Below are positions 16,497 to 24,507 of a DNA stretch of 64,000 bases, one piece after another (within the stretch, counting starts at the first letter, position 1; every line of letters starts with the position of its first letter). The translations under genes and the position numbers were made by a program. Source of the stretch: Pseudomonas putida (GTDB lineage Bacteria; Pseudomonadota; Gammaproteobacteria; Pseudomonadales; Pseudomonadaceae); NCBI RefSeq assembly GCF_002741075.1, contig NZ_CP016634.1, positions 2,712,501 through 2,776,500 of the forward strand, given 5' to 3'. The notes below the pieces were generated by a model. That model ran no database searches, was not told the origin of the DNA, and saw only the letters and a list, made by a program, of their open reading frames with translations.

Positions 16497-16964
16497 TCAA
16501 AGCCGGCCCGGCACCAATTTGATGTCGATCACCCTTTTATTAACCGTGTCGTAGTTGCACGTATAGGTCATCGCTTGGTAAGCGCCTAGCCCATTCTGAA
16601 ATTCGACTTTGTCCCCGATATAGGAGACATAGGCGCGCTCAGAGTCCAGCCACCGATACTGACTTAGCTTCATGTGCAACCCTTCGTTAGTCCAGCGCGC
16701 ACTGTATTTCGCCATCCGTTCAATAGCCTGTGCACAGTCTACTTCTGCATTGCCAAAGTAGCGCTGCCCCCAGCACACGGCGCTAGACCTGCACACGGCC
16801 TCCCTCCTAGCGTCTTTCTGACTGCTCTCCTTACTCCACCCGTTATACCACTCCACCACAACATTTTTCAGGCTGACCATCCCCCACAAAAGCACCCCAC
16901 CCACCACGACATGCACCACAAGATTTACAGCCGGAGACAGTTTTTTTTCTTGTTCAGTCAGCAT
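16497..16964 (-). CDS. Small membrane-anchored protein of the integrated element
   Basis: A 155-residue protein with one hydrophobic segment near residues 13-35 (VNLVVHVVVGGVLLWGMVSL) after a charged N-terminus, then a region with four cysteines (CRSSAVCW...DCAQ...YTCN) and beta-rich sequence ending DIKLVPGRL. The topology predicts a single membrane anchor with a larger domain outside the cytoplasm, where the cysteines could pair. The start at 16964 has GGAGG about 7 bases upstream. It is a cargo gene between the recombinase and the insertion sequence. No family is recognised; a phage-exclusion or envelope role would be a guess. Confidence 0.68.
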   Translation of the reverse strand: MLTEQEKKLSPAVNLVVHVVVGGVLLWGMVSLKNVVVEWYNGWSKESSQKDARREAVCRSSAVCWGQRYFGNAEVDCAQAIERMAKYSARWTNEGLHMKLSQYRWLDSERAYVSYIGDKVEFQNGLGAYQAMTYTCNYDTVNKRVIDIKLVPGRL

Positions 16965-17236
16965 TGAGATGCCTCCGGAATGAGATTCAACGCGTTATTT
17001 ACTGCAAGAGGCCGGGAGGAACACGAACTCAATACGCCCGTGAGGCCGCTCACTGATTTGCTCGGGGAAGTCATAACCGGATTTCCGTTCTGGTTGTTTT
17101 GGCACCCACCTAAAGGGTCCTTTTATTATTCCATACTAGCCAAATGCCGCTACAGAAAATTCGCTTTGCCATTGAGGATCAGCACTGCGCAGGCTGAGGA
17201 GCTGCCTGAGGGCATAGGACTGGCCACTCCCCCCGG
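16965..17236. other. Intergenic region before the insertion sequence
   Basis: A frame from 16980 encodes a short Pro/Arg-rich polypeptide without a ribosome site and runs into the insertion sequence. It is probably not a gene, although a remnant interrupted by the insertion cannot be excluded. Confidence 0.35.
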
Positions 17237-17304
17237 TGTCAGGATAGTTGTCGCCTCACCAGACTTACCTGAAACCATACCCCGGGGGCGGCAAGAGAGC
17301 CGTT

Positions 17305-17808
17305 GTGCCGTACTATTCCTCTGAGCGCAAAACCGAACTGCTCAAGATGCTGGGCCCTCCACTCAACCTGACGATGGCCGAAGTCGCCAGGCGCGAGGGC
17401 GTTACTGAAATGTCGCTGTATACCTGGCGCAAACGAGCCAGTGCCGAAGGATGTGTGGTGGTGACCGATCCCAAACACCCGACCGAGAGTTGGTCGGCAG
17501 AAATGAAATTCGCGGCTGTCGCCGAATGTGCCAGCTTGTCCGAGATTGAACTGGGTGAATACTGCCGCCGCAAAGGCTTATATCCCGAGCAGATTGCTGC
17601 CTGGCGGCAAGCCTTCCTGAGTGGGATGGCCTCTCAAAAAGCGCAGCCCAAGGTCGATCGGGAGCAGGCCCGCCAAGATCAGAAACGCATCAAGCAGCTT
17701 GAGCGCGAACTGCGCCGCAAGGATAAGGCGCTGGCTGAAACAGCCGCGTTACTGGTGCTGCGAAAAAAGCTCAACGACTACTGGGGAGTAGACGACGAGG
17801 ACAATTGA
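17305..17808 (+). CDS. IS3-type transposase OrfA (helix-turn-helix)
   Basis: A 167-residue protein beginning at GTG 17305 (VPYYSSERKTELLKMLGPP). The helix-turn-helix NLTMAEVARREGVTEMSLYTWRKRA occupies residues 20-45, a second DNA-binding repeat is seen at LSEIELGEYCRRKGLYPEQIAAWRQAF, and the C-terminus is a charged coiled coil (QARQDQKRIKQLERELRRKDKALAETAALLVLRKKLNDYWG). This layout is that of OrfA of IS3-family elements, which binds the inverted repeats. The stop at 17806-17808 overlaps the TTG start of OrfB. The frame extends upstream to 17248, inside the left inverted repeat, so the internal GTG is preferred. Confidence 0.85.
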   Translation: MPYYSSERKTELLKMLGPPLNLTMAEVARREGVTEMSLYTWRKRASAEGCVVVTDPKHPTESWSAEMKFAAVAECASLSEIELGEYCRRKGLYPEQIAAWRQAFLSGMASQKAQPKVDREQARQDQKRIKQLERELRRKDKALAETAALLVLRKKLNDYWGVDDEDN

Positions 17809-18860
17809 CCGCTCTGCCGGAACGGCAACTGCTAGTGGCGTGGCTGACAGAAGCGATCAATGCCGGCGCTCGAAAATCGGTGGCGTGCCAAGAAGTTGGA
17901 TTGACGCTCAGAACGTTGCAGCGCTGGACTGAAACCCAGGAAATACTGGCGGATGCTCGCACTACCACCGCTCGTGCAGCCCCGGCCAATGCGCTGGACG
18001 AGCATGAACGGAAAGTAATTCTCAACCTGTGCAACAGCGCCGAATATGCTCACTTGCCACCCAGCCAGATCGTGCCGAGGCTGGCCGATAGGCAGATCTA
18101 CGTAGGCTCGGAGTCAACGTTCTATCGTGTGCTTCGAGCTGCCGGGCAGAGGCAGCACCGAGGACGCGCTCAGCGCCCTGGACGTAATGCCGAGCCAACA
18201 ACGCATGCGGCTCATGCGCCGAATCGTGTGTGGTCGTGGGATATCACGTACCTGCCGTCTTCGGTGCGTGGAAAGTACTACTACCTGTACCTGATCGAGG
18301 ATATTTACAGCCGCAAGAGCGTCGGCTGGGAGGTGCATGAGGATGAGGACGGCGCCAAGGCCGCAGTGTTGCTGCAAAGGAGCGTGATCAGCGAACAATG
18401 CCTGAGAGAGCCCTTGGTACTGCACTCGGACAACGGCGCGCCAATGAAGTCGACCACTTTGCTGAGCAAGATGTATGAGTTAGGCATTACGCCATCGAGG
18501 GGCAGGCCGCGTGTCAGCAATGACAATCCGTATTCGGAGGCTCTTTTTAGAACGCTGAAGTACTGTCCGCAATGGCCGGCCAAGGGTTTCGAGACCCTGG
18601 ATGCTGCAAGATGTTGGGTGCGTGATTTTATCCGTTGGTACAACCACGAACACCGGCACAGCCGGATCCGCTTCGTCACACCGGCAGAGCGTCATCGTGG
18701 TCAGGATAGGCAAATCCTTGCCCTGCGCCATGAGCTGTATGAGCAGGCTCGATGCAGGAATCCAGAGCGATGGTCAGGACGCACCCGTAACTGGGAGCCA
18801 ATTGGGACGGTGCTGTTGAACCCTGATCGGGATCAACAGCACGAGAAGCAAGCTGCATAG
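17805..18860 (+). CDS. IS3-type transposase OrfB (DDE integrase core)
   Basis: A 351-residue rve-type transposase. The DDE triad is visible as RVWSWDITYL (first Asp near residue 146), LVLHSDNGAPMK (second Asp) and NPYSEALFRTLKY (Glu), with exactly 35 residues between the second Asp and Glu. HRHSRIRFVTPAERH is the conserved C-terminal segment. The start TTG at 17805 overlaps the OrfA stop (TTGA). It appears intact and so could still be active; no frameshift is needed for its expression beyond normal reinitiation. Confidence 0.9.
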   Translation: MTALPERQLLVAWLTEAINAGARKSVACQEVGLTLRTLQRWTETQEILADARTTTARAAPANALDEHERKVILNLCNSAEYAHLPPSQIVPRLADRQIYVGSESTFYRVLRAAGQRQHRGRAQRPGRNAEPTTHAAHAPNRVWSWDITYLPSSVRGKYYYLYLIEDIYSRKSVGWEVHEDEDGAKAAVLLQRSVISEQCLREPLVLHSDNGAPMKSTTLLSKMYELGITPSRGRPRVSNDNPYSEALFRTLKYCPQWPAKGFETLDAARCWVRDFIRWYNHEHRHSRIRFVTPAERHRGQDRQILALRHELYEQARCRNPERWSGRTRNWEPIGTVLLNPDRDQQHEKQAA

Positions 18861-18891
18861 CTGGATGGTTGACGCGACAACTACCTTGAAA

Positions 18892-19261
18892 AACGCCGAC
18901 TCCGACAAGACAGTGCATTTCATATCCGCCCAGTCCTACAAAAATGTCATACAATCCTGCTCGCAACCTGCACCTTTCACCAGCAAATGCAGGGACTTAC
19001 GCGACTTTTAGTCGTGGGGCCGAATCCCTCTACCCGCTCCAACCCTTGATCTAGAGCCACTCCGCTACCCTTACCTAAGCCCTGCATCTTCCACCAAAGC
19101 TTCACTGGGTGCGATCACTTTATCCCCATAACACAAAAGCATCACCTCACAGGCCTGCTTGAAATCCTAAACAGATTCTTCCAATTCCTTTACTCACCAG
19201 CCTGTCTGCTGCCACCCCGCATCCTCCCAGCGTGCCCTTCACTGCAATCGCCTCCAGAAAA
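18892..19261. other. Non-coding stretch around the right end of the element
   Basis: The stretch holds the last 150 bases of the element with attR (19021-19041) and about 220 bases of flanking AT-richer sequence before the next gene's stop. No coding frame with support is seen. Confidence 0.5.
19021..19041 (+). other. Right attachment site (attR)
   Basis: A 21-base copy of the tRNA-Gly 3' end with one mismatch; the last 17 bases, including the CCA, are identical to attL. The preceding bases do not form a tRNA, so this is the displaced 3' fragment created by integration. Confidence 0.9.
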
Positions 19262-19639
19262 TCACGCCCCCTCAGCCAGCCGGACGAGATAGTTAGCGAC
19301 AAGAAGCGCCCCAAGCACGAAGTACGTAAAGAAGAGAAAGCACACTAACATTGTCCTTACATGCCTGGGAAAGCGCTTTATATCGTCCGCATTGGCCATC
19401 CCCTTGCGGACACTGAATTTTGAAAAAGCCAACGTCATTGAAACTGCGCCGAAACGGATAACTTTTCCTGGAAGCCCCGCATCGGCAAAATTTCTTTTAT
19501 TCGCCAACACCCACTCACTCCTAGGCATTAAAGATTCTAGATAATCCACATAGCGCCACGACACATATACCAAGACCAAACCCACAAAACACAGAGAACC
19601 CAATATAATTAATCCGACCATCAGCCCAGCACTAAACAT
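19262..19639 (-). CDS. Small membrane protein, candidate immunity partner
   Basis: A 125-residue protein with an N-terminal hydrophobic pair (FSAGLMVGLIILGSLCFVGLVLVYVSW) and a C-terminal pair (TMLVCFLFFTYFVLGALLVANYLV), joined by a charged middle of about 60 residues. Its ATG at 19639 overlaps the stop of the preceding gene as TGATG, so the two are translationally coupled. Small polytopic proteins directly after a pore-like toxin gene often provide self-immunity in the membrane. I infer that role from topology, coupling and AT-rich accessory context; no family match is recognised. A GTG at 19645 is an alternative start. Confidence 0.65.
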   Translation of the reverse strand: MFSAGLMVGLIILGSLCFVGLVLVYVSWRYVDYLESLMPRSEWVLANKRNFADAGLPGKVIRFGAVSMTLAFSKFSVRKGMANADDIKRFPRHVRTMLVCFLFFTYFVLGALLVANYLVRLAEGA

Positions 19640-20607
19640 CACCACGCACTCTCTTCATAAAACTTTAACCCTATTTCTTCACCATAGTGACTCCCCAGCC
19701 CCCCGCCTAAGGCTCCCCCTGCCGCCCCACCTAAAACGGTACAAACCAATAGCCCCGTCCCCGCCGAAGAAAGCCCGAGCGCTGCGCATATGAATGGCGC
19801 AACAAATGAGCTGGAATATCCACCCACTACGCCACCACCTAGACCACCGACCAACGATCCGCCTTCTACATACTTCGCTTTACGACACTCTTCCTCACGA
19901 CCCACAGTGCAGGCTTGGTGAATGGACACCGCTGTAGAACCCACCTCGATTGTCATGGCTAGGTAGGTCCCCTTCTTGAGCAGATTCGACGCCCGCACCA
20001 CACCCGCGACCTTTTCGGCATACCCTGGTATTTCACCGGTATGCAAAAAGCTCTTCGTTGAGATACCCAACCGACTTTTTATCGATCCGTCCCCCCGCAG
20101 CCCCGAGCCAAAGGAGGCGAAGAAGCGCAGTTGCTGCCTCAACCTCGCGAACAAATCCGCGCGCCTTACATAAAACCTATCACGCCGGTTGCTACGTCCA
20201 TCCCTCAGAAAGTCCTGATAAAGCTTTTCTATTTCCTGAAGTGTTTTCTTGATGCTCTCCAGATTCCTGCTCCAGGCATCACTGGCCATACCTACGCCCA
20301 TCGAGGCATGAGCCAGCAAGCTTTGAATGAAGTCAAAGTTTTGGATAAGGAAGTCATCTGGGCCATTGCGGGCCAGATCCGCGTGGATGTTTGCAGCCTC
20401 GGCCATCAAAAAGGCCTCATGACTGGTGCAATTAGACGTAGAAGAATCACCGATAATAACCAGCTCACCTTTTACCACCACACCGCTGGCAAGATGCGCA
20501 TTTAAAACATCGAATTTCGCGAGTTGATTTCGCGAAAGCACCAACGCTGATTTAAGTGACTCGTAGTTCTTGGCTTCAAGATTGATGAACGACCGGGCTT
20601 CAGACAC
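19639..20607 (-). CDS. Glycine-zipper protein, candidate membrane-active effector
   Basis: A 322-residue protein with no N-terminal signal peptide. The first 200 residues are mostly helical and charged (ESIKKTLQEIEKLYQDFLRDG...). The C-terminal 100 residues contain glycine-rich hydrophobic stretches, GGSLVGGLGGGVVGGYSSSFVAPFICAALGLSSAG and CTVLGGAAGGALGGGLGSHYG, which look like glycine zippers that insert in membranes. The start is GTG 20607 with GAGG 8 bases upstream. A soluble head plus glycine-zipper tail, coupled to a small membrane protein, recalls pore-forming effectors with immunity proteins (for example type VI effectors). No secretion genes or adaptor are nearby, so this remains a hypothesis. 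Confidence 0.6.
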   Translation of the reverse strand: MSEARSFINLEAKNYESLKSALVLSRNQLAKFDVLNAHLASGVVVKGELVIIGDSSTSNCTSHEAFLMAEAANIHADLARNGPDDFLIQNFDFIQSLLAHASMGVGMASDAWSRNLESIKKTLQEIEKLYQDFLRDGRSNRRDRFYVRRADLFARLRQQLRFFASFGSGLRGDGSIKSRLGISTKSFLHTGEIPGYAEKVAGVVRASNLLKKGTYLAMTIEVGSTAVSIHQACTVGREEECRKAKYVEGGSLVGGLGGGVVGGYSSSFVAPFICAALGLSSAGTGLLVCTVLGGAAGGALGGGLGSHYGEEIGLKFYEESAW

Positions 20608-20897
20608 TCATGTACCTCATACGTATTTCCCTTACTGATTCAGCACCAACAGCTGATCGAGAGTAGGGACGCATGAAGCACGCTGCAACGGCGTAAGCAC
20701 GGTAGAAAATCAAACAACAAAAAGTACTACAACCGCCGTTGAAGAATCCGAGGGTAAGATGTAAACCGGTGACCTGGAGCCTCGGCATTGATGCAGCTGG
20801 GTGCCAGGGCGCATTGCACGCCATTGTAGTATTTCTTCGCTAGGTTCTGTCTGAAATTCGGAGAAGCCCAACTCCCGAGCCACGAACTTGGCGGGAC
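20608..20897. other. Non-coding AT-richer stretch
   Basis: About 290 bases upstream of the glycine-zipper gene and left of the transposase remnant. No gene is supported. It should include the promoter of the candidate toxin gene. Confidence 0.4.
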
Positions 20898-21110
20898 ATG
20901 CCCGAATGTTTTGGGCCTTGGCGGACGGTTTATCACCGATTCCGCGTTTGGCGAAACCGGGGAACATTTGATCAGATGCTCAAGCGCTTACACCTCAAGC
21001 TCAATGATCAAGGGCTCATTGACCTGCTGACCTGGATGATCGATTCAACTGCTGTTCGTGCTACCCGCGCTTCAGCAGGTGCAGGCAAAAAAGGCACGCC
21101 GGCAACGGCA
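20898..21110 (+). pseudogene. IS5-type transposase fragment
   Basis: The reading frame encodes FGPWRTVYHRFRVWRNRGTFDQMLKRL...LLTWMIDSTAVRATRASAGAGKKG, the N-terminal/central part of an IS5-family (IS427-like) transposase, including the first catalytic Asp in WMIDSTAVRA. After about residue 70 the family similarity stops, and both the N-terminal domain and the rest of the catalytic core are missing. It is a truncated, inactive remnant in the accessory patch between the tRNA element and the SulP gene. Confidence 0.75.
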
Positions 21111-21375
21111 TGCCCAAAGAACGGCGCCTGGATTACGCTGTGGGGCCAAGGCACCGCTGACTCAAGGAAGGTGCGCCGCGCCCTCAGGCGCCCTGGGTTT
21201 CCTGCCAGGTGTCATACAGGTCCTTGCCGCTGTCGCGCGCTACGAACTCGACTATGCCCTGAACCAGATCAAAGCCATCACCCGTGGGCGCCTGAACCAA
21301 CGCGTGGCGTGATCACCGATCTGCCGTTGCGCTGAAAATACTTGGGGTATGACCTGAGCCACGGGCTAGCGCAGA

Positions 21376-21458
21376 CCTGTGGGGTTTACCCGCAAAGCAG
21401 GCATCGCGGTGCCTGGCACCGGCTTTGCCGGTGTTCGCGGGTAAACCCGCACACACAC
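21376..21458. repeat. Paired REP hairpin element
   Basis: Inverted REP arms CCTGTGGGGTTTACCCGC and CGCGGGTAAACCCGCAC are separated by a GC-rich stem (GGTGCCTGGCACC). The element lies before the SulP gene. Confidence 0.75.
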
Positions 21459-21627
21459 GTCAATGATTCCAGTCCCCTAGATCCCTCTCACGCGTTCCTT
21501 GACCTAGCCCATAGCCATCATCGGCCCGATCGGCTTGAATACTGCCCGTGGGAATCCGCTCGCAAGCGAAGCGGCCTCAGGACACTTATGCTGATCAGCA
21601 TCCCGAAACATTTCCAAGGACGCGTAC

Positions 21628-23331
21628 ATGTTTCTCTCCCGCTGGCTACCAGGCCTGGCCAACCTGCTGCACTACCGCCGCGAGTGGCTTCACGCTGACC
21701 TTCAGGCGGGGCTGTCAGTGGCCGCGATCCAGATCCCCATCGCCATCGCCTACGCCCAGATCGTCGGCCTGCCACCCCAGTACGGCCTATACGCCTGCGT
21801 GCTGCCGATGATCGTCTATGCCCTGGTCGGCAGCTCTCGCCAGCTCATGGTCGGCCCGGATGCCGCCACCTGCGCCATGATCGCCGGTGCCGTCGCGCCG
21901 CTGGCCATGGGCGACCCGCACCGCATCGCCGAACTTTCGGTGATCGTCACGGTGCTGGTCGGCGTGATGCTGATCGCCGCCGGCGTTGCGCGGGCAGGCT
22001 TCATCGCCAGCTTTTTCTCGCGGCCCATCCTGATCGGCTACCTCAACGGTATCGGCCTGAGCCTGATCGCCGGGCAGATGAGCAAAGTGGTCGGGTTCAA
22101 GATCGAGGGCGACGGATTTATCCTCAGCCTGGTCAACTTCCTCCAGCGTCTGGGCGAGATCCACTGGCTGACCCTGGCCATCGGCCTGGTCGGCCTGGGG
22201 CTGCTGATCTGGCTGCCGCGACGCTACCCGCGCCTACCGGCTGCGTTGGTGACCGTGGCGGTGTTCACCCTGCTGGCCGGTCTGTTCGGCCTCGACCGCT
22301 TCGGCGTCGCGATTCTCGGCCCGGTGCCGGCAGGCATGCCGGAGCTGGCCTGGCCGCAAAGCACCTTGGCGGAGACCAAAAGCCTGCTGCGCGATGCCCT
22401 GGGTATCGCCACTGTCAGTTTCTGCAGCGCCATGCTCACCGCCCGCAGCTTCGCCGCCCGTCACGGCTATGCGATCAATGCCAACCACGAGTTCGTCGCC
22501 CTCGGCGTGAGCAACCTGGCGGCGGGGGTTTCCCAGGGCTTTGCCATCAGTGGCGCTGACTCGCGCACCGCGGTCAACGACATGGTCGGTGGCAAGAGCC
22601 AGCTGGTCGGCATCATCGCTGCCTTGGTAATCGCCTTGATCCTGCTGTTCTTCACCGCGCCCATGGCGTGGATTCCCCAGGCCGCCCTGGGCGCCGTGCT
22701 GCTGATGGCCGGCTGGGGGCTGATTGACGTGAAGTCCCTGGGCAAGATCTACACGCTCAGCCGTTTCGAGTTCTGGCTGTGCCTGCTCACCACCGCCGGC
22801 GTGCTCGGCCTGGGCGTGCTGCCGGGGATCATCTTCGCTGTGACCCTGGCCATCCTTCGGCTGCTGTACAGCATCTATCAGCCCACCGATGCCGTGCTTG
22901 GCTGGCTGCCGGGCGTCGAAGGCCAGGTCGACGTACGCCATCACCCCGAAGCGCGCACGGTACCGGGCCTTGTGGTGTATCGCTTCGACGACGCGATCCT
23001 GTTCTTCAACGCCGACTACTTCAAGATGCGCCTGCTCGACGCCGTCCAGGGCGAGACCAAGCCCCAGGCCGTGCTATTCGACGCCGAGGCGGTGACCAGC
23101 ATCGATGTCAGCGGCATCGCCGCCCTGCGCGAAGTGCGCGACACCCTTGCCGCCCAGGGTATCTACTTCGCCATCGCCCGCGCCCGTGGCAACTTCCTGC
23201 GCATGCTGGTGCGCTCGGGCATGGCACGGGAAATGGAAGAGAAGCTGCTGTTTGGCTCGGTGCGCGCAGGGATACGGGCGTATCGGGTGTGGCGCAACCG
23301 CACACGCCGACAGCCTGCACTCGAATCGTAA
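21628..23331 (+). CDS. SulP-family inorganic anion transporter with STAS domain
   Basis: A 567-residue SLC26/SulP transporter. The transmembrane part (residues 10-420) contains the family signature GLSVAAIQIPIAIAYAQIVGLPPQYGLYACVLPMIVYALVGSSRQLMVGPDAATCAMIAG near the start, and FAISGADSRTAVNDMVGGKSQLVGI in the middle. A cytoplasmic STAS domain follows (VLFDAEAVTSIDVSGIAALREVRDTL). Family members carry sulfate, bicarbonate or dicarboxylates; the substrate cannot be read from sequence. No carbonic anhydrase or cys genes lie beside it. The start at 21628 (MFLSRWLPGLANLL) fits the family N-terminus. Confidence 0.92.
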   Translation: MFLSRWLPGLANLLHYRREWLHADLQAGLSVAAIQIPIAIAYAQIVGLPPQYGLYACVLPMIVYALVGSSRQLMVGPDAATCAMIAGAVAPLAMGDPHRIAELSVIVTVLVGVMLIAAGVARAGFIASFFSRPILIGYLNGIGLSLIAGQMSKVVGFKIEGDGFILSLVNFLQRLGEIHWLTLAIGLVGLGLLIWLPRRYPRLPAALVTVAVFTLLAGLFGLDRFGVAILGPVPAGMPELAWPQSTLAETKSLLRDALGIATVSFCSAMLTARSFAARHGYAINANHEFVALGVSNLAAGVSQGFAISGADSRTAVNDMVGGKSQLVGIIAALVIALILLFFTAPMAWIPQAALGAVLLMAGWGLIDVKSLGKIYTLSRFEFWLCLLTTAGVLGLGVLPGIIFAVTLAILRLLYSIYQPTDAVLGWLPGVEGQVDVRHHPEARTVPGLVVYRFDDAILFFNADYFKMRLLDAVQGETKPQAVLFDAEAVTSIDVSGIAALREVRDTLAAQGIYFAIARARGNFLRMLVRSGMAREMEEKLLFGSVRAGIRAYRVWRNRTRRQPALES

Positions 23332-23457
23332 ACGGCTGATGGCCGCCTGCTCGCGATTGGGCGGCCTGATGTTCGCTAGATAGAGGCGCGCGTCCCGCAT
23401 CAAGGCTACGGCATGCTAAAGTCCTGCGCGTTTCTCGCCTTGCCCAACGGACCTGCC

Positions 23458-24474
23458 ATGCCCTCTCTCGACGCCCATCTGCCCTCCTGGCAGGCACTCA
23501 ACGACCGCCACCCTTGCACCGCCCTGCTGCTGGGCAACGGCGCCAGCCGCGCCGTGTGGAAGCCGTTCGGCTATTTCTCGCTGTTCGAGGAGGCCCAACG
23601 GGTCCGTCACAAAGCCTTGGGCGTGAGTGACCAGGCGCTGTTCAAGTCCCTGGGCACAGAACTGTTCGAGCCGGTGCTCAGCACCCTCAACACCACGGTG
23701 CGCGCCAATGCCGCGCTGGCCATCAACTCCACCGCGCCGCTGAATCGCTACTACTCGATCAAGGAAGCCCTGATCCACGCCACCCGCGCCGTGCATCTCC
23801 CCTGGGCACTGACGCCGAGCCACACCCTGGCTTCGATCAACCAGGCCCTGCGCAGCTACCGCAATGTCTACACCAGTAACTACGACCTGCTCCTGCCCTG
23901 GGCCGTGAGTCAGGCGCCTGAAGGCTTTGCCACGCTGTTCGACGAGCAGGGCTTCTTCGATGTGCGTCGCACCGCTACCGAAGGCACCCGCGTCGTTCAC
24001 CTGCACGGCGGCCTGCACTTGCTCAAGCTGCCCGACGGCACCACTCGCCAGCGCAGCGCCGAGTGCGCCGAGCTGCTCGATGGCTTTGCCGTGAACATTC
24101 CTGGGGAAGTGCCGCTGTTCGTCAACGAAAGTCGCAGCGAGGAAAAACTGCGCGCCATCCGCGCATCGGACTACCTGTCGTGGGGGTTGGGCCAATTGGC
24201 CGGGGAGCGCGAGGGCCTATGCCTGTTCGGCCAGCACCTGGATGCCAGCGATCAGCACCTGCTCGAGGCCATTCGCCAGGCCCGGCCTGCGCACCTGTCG
24301 ATTGCCATCCGCCCCTTGAGCGAGGCGTCGATCGTCAACCAGAAACAGCATTTCATGCAGCGCTTCGCCGACCTGCCAGGAACGGCCGTGCACTTCTTCG
24401 ATGCCGCCAGCCACCCGCTGGGCAACCCGGCGTTGGCGGTCGCGGTGCCGGCGGAACACGTTCGGCGCAGGTAA
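23458..24474 (+). CDS. DUF4917 family protein
   Basis: A 338-residue soluble protein resembling the DUF4917 family: LLLGNGASRAVWKPFGYFSLFEEA near the start, YRNVYTSNYDLLLPWAV in the middle and VVHLHGGLHLLKLPDGTTR after it. The N-x-D/LHG pattern resembles SIR2-like NAD-binding proteins (GNGAS, TSNYD, HLHGGLH), and such SIR2-type domains also occur in defence systems, but DUF4917 proteins here are usually single genes of unknown role. ATG 23458 (MPSLDAHLPSW) is preferred; the frame extends 15 codons upstream without similarity. It converges with the methyltransferase gene. Confidence 0.75.
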   Translation: MPSLDAHLPSWQALNDRHPCTALLLGNGASRAVWKPFGYFSLFEEAQRVRHKALGVSDQALFKSLGTELFEPVLSTLNTTVRANAALAINSTAPLNRYYSIKEALIHATRAVHLPWALTPSHTLASINQALRSYRNVYTSNYDLLLPWAVSQAPEGFATLFDEQGFFDVRRTATEGTRVVHLHGGLHLLKLPDGTTRQRSAECAELLDGFAVNIPGEVPLFVNESRSEEKLRAIRASDYLSWGLGQLAGEREGLCLFGQHLDASDQHLLEAIRQARPAHLSIAIRPLSEASIVNQKQHFMQRFADLPGTAVHFFDAASHPLGNPALAVAVPAEHVRRR

Positions 24475-24507
24475 CGACGAAAGCCAGGGCGTCGCTGCCC
24501 TGGTAGG

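Larger units (their letters stand above)
17237..18891 (+). mobile_element. IS3-type insertion sequence (about 1.65 kb)
   Basis: Two overlapping reading frames (helix-turn-helix OrfA and DDE OrfB) lie between imperfect terminal inverted repeats. The left end is TGTCAGGATAGTTGTCGCCTCA (17237-17258); the right end reads TTTCAAGGTAGTTGTCGCGTCA on the other strand (18870-18891). The two match at most positions, with GTTGTCGC identical. No target duplication is evident in the immediate flanks. It lies within the tRNA-Gly element, close to its right end. Confidence 0.82.
10721..19041 (+). mobile_element. tRNA-Gly-integrated genetic element, about 8.3 kb
   Basis: Bounded by the 17-base identical repeats at 10721-10737 and 19025-19041. 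From left to right it carries a tyrosine integrase, an 83-residue conserved-looking small protein, a replication-initiator-like gene with two coupled partners, a divergent serine recombinase, a small membrane protein, and an IS3-type insertion sequence near the right end. No conjugation, capsid or coat genes are seen. This makes it a compact element that may replicate after excision and rely on helpers, or a decayed larger one. Base composition and codon use are visibly less GC-rich than in the flanks. Confidence 0.85.

Noticed and set aside
16980..17324. Plus-strand frame running into the insertion sequence
   Set aside because: No ribosome site, no family sequence, and it runs across the left inverted repeat; at best a remnant.
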